Origin: Glossina fuscipes
Lineage: Eukaryota; Arthropoda; Insecta; Diptera; Glossinidae
Direction: 5' to 3'
Assembly: GCF_014805625.2 (NCBI RefSeq)
Contig: NW_023998452.1
Coordinates: forward strand, 490,455-554,454
Length of the DNA stretch: 64,000 bases
The notes under the pieces are model-generated. The model was not told the DNA's origin. It saw only the letters and a program-made list of their open reading frames with translations, and did not search any database. Each line of letters begins with the position of its first letter. The stretch's first letter is position 1. The position numbers and the translations under genes are program-made. Shown piece by piece: positions 60,421 to 64,000 of this stretch.

Positions 60421-63400
60421 GTAATGCACTAATGTAGATGAATTTCGGTTTACCTTTAAAACTCATTTACTTTCAGCTAAAGCGACAAGTGGTATAAGGT
60501 TTTTCATTTTAACGAAATTTTTCCTTTGTGTAATAAAAAGAAATCTTTTTTTAAACCATTCCAATGAGCAAAGTGAACTTCTCTATGAAAATAATGAAGT
60601 AATTATTAATATATATGACGTTTATTTAAACACAAAATATATAGAAACGATTAAGATATTAATACTGAGCTTATGTCAATTTTGCGTTAAATTTCATTAC
60701 ATCCCCTTTAAATCTATTAAGCAACCAATGCGATACGTACACGTATATGTGTATGTGTGTGTACATTTCACTCTCCGTAAGGAGGTCAATTAATATTAAA
60801 TTTAAACTGCGCTCGTACGACAATGATATTGACGAGTGACTTTTATTTACGAAAGATTAGTACGCTAATGAATGATTAATGGGGGTTTAGAGAGTACATT
60901 CTTACTCATCTTCTTCTTCTACCTGCTTTATTACAATTATTACAATTTATTTAGGCCAAAGAAATCAATTCTAGGATTAAACAAGTAGGACGAGCACTGG
61001 TAACCGAAAGTATCGAGTCTTCCTTTTTTGAAGGATAGACCAGACTAGACGGTTGGTCTGGCTGCTTTAATAAAGGTAACTATTTTATTGCTGTTATGCT
61101 CAGGTTAGAAGCTCCGAAAACGAGAAGACTTGAAGAATAGGAAAGGTTTCAGCATTAACAAAGGGGACATGTTTAATCGTAAGATTGTGTTTGTGATTGC
61201 AATTTAAAAAAGTTTCGATAAGTTTAGTTAACTAACTGGACTAACTAGGAAACGTATTCATTGTAAGTTAAATGTAAGTAGTCGACATGATCTTAAAGGG
61301 GAACCAAGAACAGGGCATATGTAGAGAAGAGAGCAAAAGTGCCTTCAATTCGTAACTAATTGAAAGAAAGCTAAGATATGTTAACTGTTGGAAATCATAG
61401 TTTGATATGTTGGTAAATACTGTTGTCTCCACGATTGCAAATTATTTTTTGCTATCATAGCATCAATCGCGGCATTTGAAAACGGAGACGTCTCTTTCTC
61501 CTTTCCTCTTTGTTAAAACGTCTGATTATGTGATTTGCGCTAGCAAAAGTTAAGTGGCGGGCATTATGCTTGACCTTGGCATATATTTTTGGTCATCGAG
61601 TTCAGAATAAGCAAGCGCCGATCGTGGTTCAGTTATAGAAAAAAATGGATTGCGAAAGAGAGTGTGTGCAAAAGAAGAAAAGAACCGACTTTGAAAGATT
61701 TGGTAGTAAAATTTGAACTAAGAAAGAATAAACGAAAATACCTTAGGAAAGTTGTCGGTCGTTAGGTTATAGTTCGACATCTCGATATATATCGTGATCC
61801 ATTCTTAAAGAAGAGGCATAGAAAAGGGAGAAGAAGAAAGTACAGTTTTCTCAAAACATCTACTTGACGGATTCATGTTCGTGAGTTATCGACTACGGAA
61901 TAATCGAGTTTCGTTTCTACTTTGGACTCCTAGCATCCGATTCTTCTTTACATTACTTAGTATAGGTCAACTCTAAAAAAAAAAAAAACAAGTGTCTTAG
62001 GAAGAGTAAGAACACCTGGATTAATTAAGAAAAAAAAACAAAAAATAAAATTGTTGGACTTTCACACCCAGTTAAGGAAAGGTAACGCCAGTAATTTAAG
62101 AACTAAACAAATAAAATCGAACGGAGTAAATACTGAAATTAATCAAGTAAAGCTCAATACTAATTGCATTAGCAAAATACATTAAATTAATAAATAACTG
62201 ACAATTGAAGACAAAACGTAATCGCCCATAACGTTTCTATTTCTGCGATCTTTATTATTAAACCATCGGCCTGCTAACTGAAGTTTAAACTTAATAATGG
62301 ATGTGTCGACAAATTATCGGCATCATTTTTGAACAATTTGTTAGCGTGTCATTGCTGCCACGCAACAGGATGCAGGCTATACATAGGAGGTATGAATTAT
62401 CTGATCAATTTTTTCTTTATAGTTATTATTATTGTTATTATTATTATGACGGTGATTATTATTATTACAATTATAATAATTATTATTTTCATAAACTGTG
62501 TCTGAACTCTTGCCATTCCTCGAACGTACGCTTACATATTTAAAAGGAATAATTAATTATTTTAACAGCCTACAATTGCTCTTATCATCACGTGCAAGCA
62601 GGATGCATCGTTTACATTCTTAATGACTGAACTATGGAACATAAATCGGGAATCTTGTTAAAAATCATCGTCATATGTACAATAGCTACACACCAAAAAC
62701 AACAATAACGCCAACAACAACGACAACAACGCATCTGCAAATATGTACTGTTATTTTAAATGCTTGTTACCAGCCAACTAGCTCATCTTCTTTTTTGTCT
62801 TAACCGACTTTGAGAAAGAAGAAAAAGAAGCAAAAAGAAGCAAAAAAAAGAAAAAAAAAAAAACTGAATAAAATTCATTCATTTAATTATCATGCTCTTA
62901 ATTAAACGTACTTTGAAAAAAAAAAGCGCAATATAGCAAAAGCAAAAACAAAAAGACAATGAAGCATAAGAGAAAATATAAAAAAAAAAGAGAACAGAAA
63001 AAAAAAAAAACAAAATAAACGAGAAGAACTCGAGTATGGATTAAAATGTTGTACGTGCTGCCATGGTCAGGGTCATGTCTTGTTTTTTTTTTTTTTTTTT
63101 TTCTTATTTTTCGCTTAAAGAGGCTTGATTGGTGGCAAAGGCAAGTTAGCCAATGAACATAGTTTTAAGCTCGTGCAATTACAATAACACCACAAAACAA
63201 CAAAACTGTAAATTGGTTGTAGATACAAGTAGGTGTCTATGCATGTCCGTGTGTGTGTTTATGTTGGTCTCCTCTATAGTAACTGTACAGCCTGAGACTT
63301 TAAACGACTTCGTCGGCAGCAGAAAAAATCAGTTACTTACTTGAAACTTACTTGTTGTTGCTGTTGTTGTTCGAATTGCGAATTTTTTGTTTTTTTTTTC

Positions 63401-63975
63401 CTTTTTGTTCGTTTTTTTATTATTTTTTCACTTCTTTTTTATAACATTGTCGGCAGTGTTTGTTGTTTCAGATTTAATACCTCCTCTCTCCTTATGCAAT
63501 TAAGTGTAGCACCCTAGAGAGCGAAGGAGAGAGAGGCAAAATAATAAAAAAAAAAAAAAAAAACAAAAAATAAATAAATAAAAGAAAAAGAAAGAAAAGT
63601 GTTTAATGTTAAATTTATATGTTCTCACGTTTAGTTCACTTAAAATACAACAAAAAGGAAAAAAAAACAAGCAGAAAAAAAAAAAAAATCGTTGTTAAAC
63701 TTGTAATCACTTTAAAACAAGAGCCACATCAAATCATAACATTCACTTGATGGACTTGCACAGCATACGTACGTACCGTACATACCGTGTAGATGTTTTG
63801 TTGTTAAGCATGTTAACATGCCTGCCAGACAATCTCGTTAAGAAAATTAAGTAAAAGTGAAAATGATTTAATTTCTTTTTATACTCTCGCGCGTCACCTC
63901 ATTGTTATACACACACACACACACACACACACAATGTAATGAACAATTTGTTTACTAAAAAACATGCATATATAG

Positions 63976-64000
63976 ATATATATATATATATATATATATA
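63976..64000. repeat. (TA)n microsatellite at window edge
   Basis: Uninterrupted TA dinucleotides running off the right edge of the window. Total length unknown. Confidence 0.9.

Larger units (their letters stand above)
53710..64000 (+). other. intron 1 of the signal-peptide gene (continues beyond window)
   Basis: It begins with the donor GTAAGTGTGA. I found no credible acceptor plus open exon plus donor in the remaining 10.3 kb. The intron holds a family A MITE, a possible coding remnant at 59.8-60.4 kb and many simple repeats: A-run 56,741-56,760, ATT/TTA repeats 62,424-62,481, (CA)n 63,909-63,933, and (TA)n from 63,976 to the window edge. A 128-codon minus-strand frame at 55,769-56,155 is not supported by any motif. 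Confidence 0.5.

Noticed and set aside
1..64000. CRISPR arrays, operons, ribosome binding sites, rRNA genes
   Set aside because: None seen; the window is eukaryotic and its repeats are microsatellites, tandem arrays and transposon remains.

Overview
This is AT-rich eukaryotic DNA, almost certainly from a higher (schizophoran, perhaps calyptrate) fly. The pointers are Drosophila-style splice sites and Kozak context, a TATA/Inr/DPE-type core promoter, several decayed mariner and Tc1 transposases, and interspersed repeats that end in GGGTATA-type motifs. No bacterial signals are present. Most of the 64 kb is intergenic or intronic. Of the many short open frames, very few look like genes.

Genes. 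Only two coding pieces are supported, both on the + strand and about 44.7 kb apart. At 8,749-8,876 is the terminal coding exon of a gene whose other exons lie upstream of the window or were not recognised. It encodes a short polar segment and then a hydrophobic C-terminus like a GPI-attachment signal. At 53,613-53,709 is the first coding exon of a second gene. It encodes a signal peptide, ends in a GTAAGT donor, and lies about 440 bp downstream of a candidate core promoter. Its intron 1 runs past the right edge of the window. Both exon boundaries are phase 1, as is common in immunoglobulin-superfamily cell-surface genes. A tandem pair of related surface proteins (Beat or DIP/Dpr style) is a reasonable guess, but it is not shown by the sequence.

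Repeats and mobile elements. There are six mariner remnants: near 170-490, 21.1 kb, 37.4 kb, 47.7-48.2 kb and 50.6-51.2 kb, plus two small TGATCA-ended elements counted apart at 9.6 and 18.8 kb (five transposase relics and two TIR-only elements in all). A Tc1-like element with matching 36-bp terminal inverted repeats lies at 5.53-6.24 kb. A MITE-like family with inverted ends of the type ACCCTACACCACTT recurs at least eight times; three copies sit in a row at 41.4-43.5 kb. A second dipteran interspersed repeat family has three or more copies. Decayed tandem arrays lie at 7.5-8.1, 10.96-11.94, 21.25-21.93, 38.9-39.6 and 41.4-42.1 kb. Two tracts of cryptic tetranucleotide repeat lie at 35.1-35.4 and 47.3-47.6 kb.

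Layout. 0-8.7 kb: relics and the intron before the terminal exon. 8.9-27.2 kb: A-rich low-complexity blocks alternating with repeats, possibly an extended 3' UTR. 27-53 kb: intergenic DNA with relics and MITEs. 53.1-64 kb: promoter, 5' UTR, signal-peptide exon and intron 1 of the second gene.
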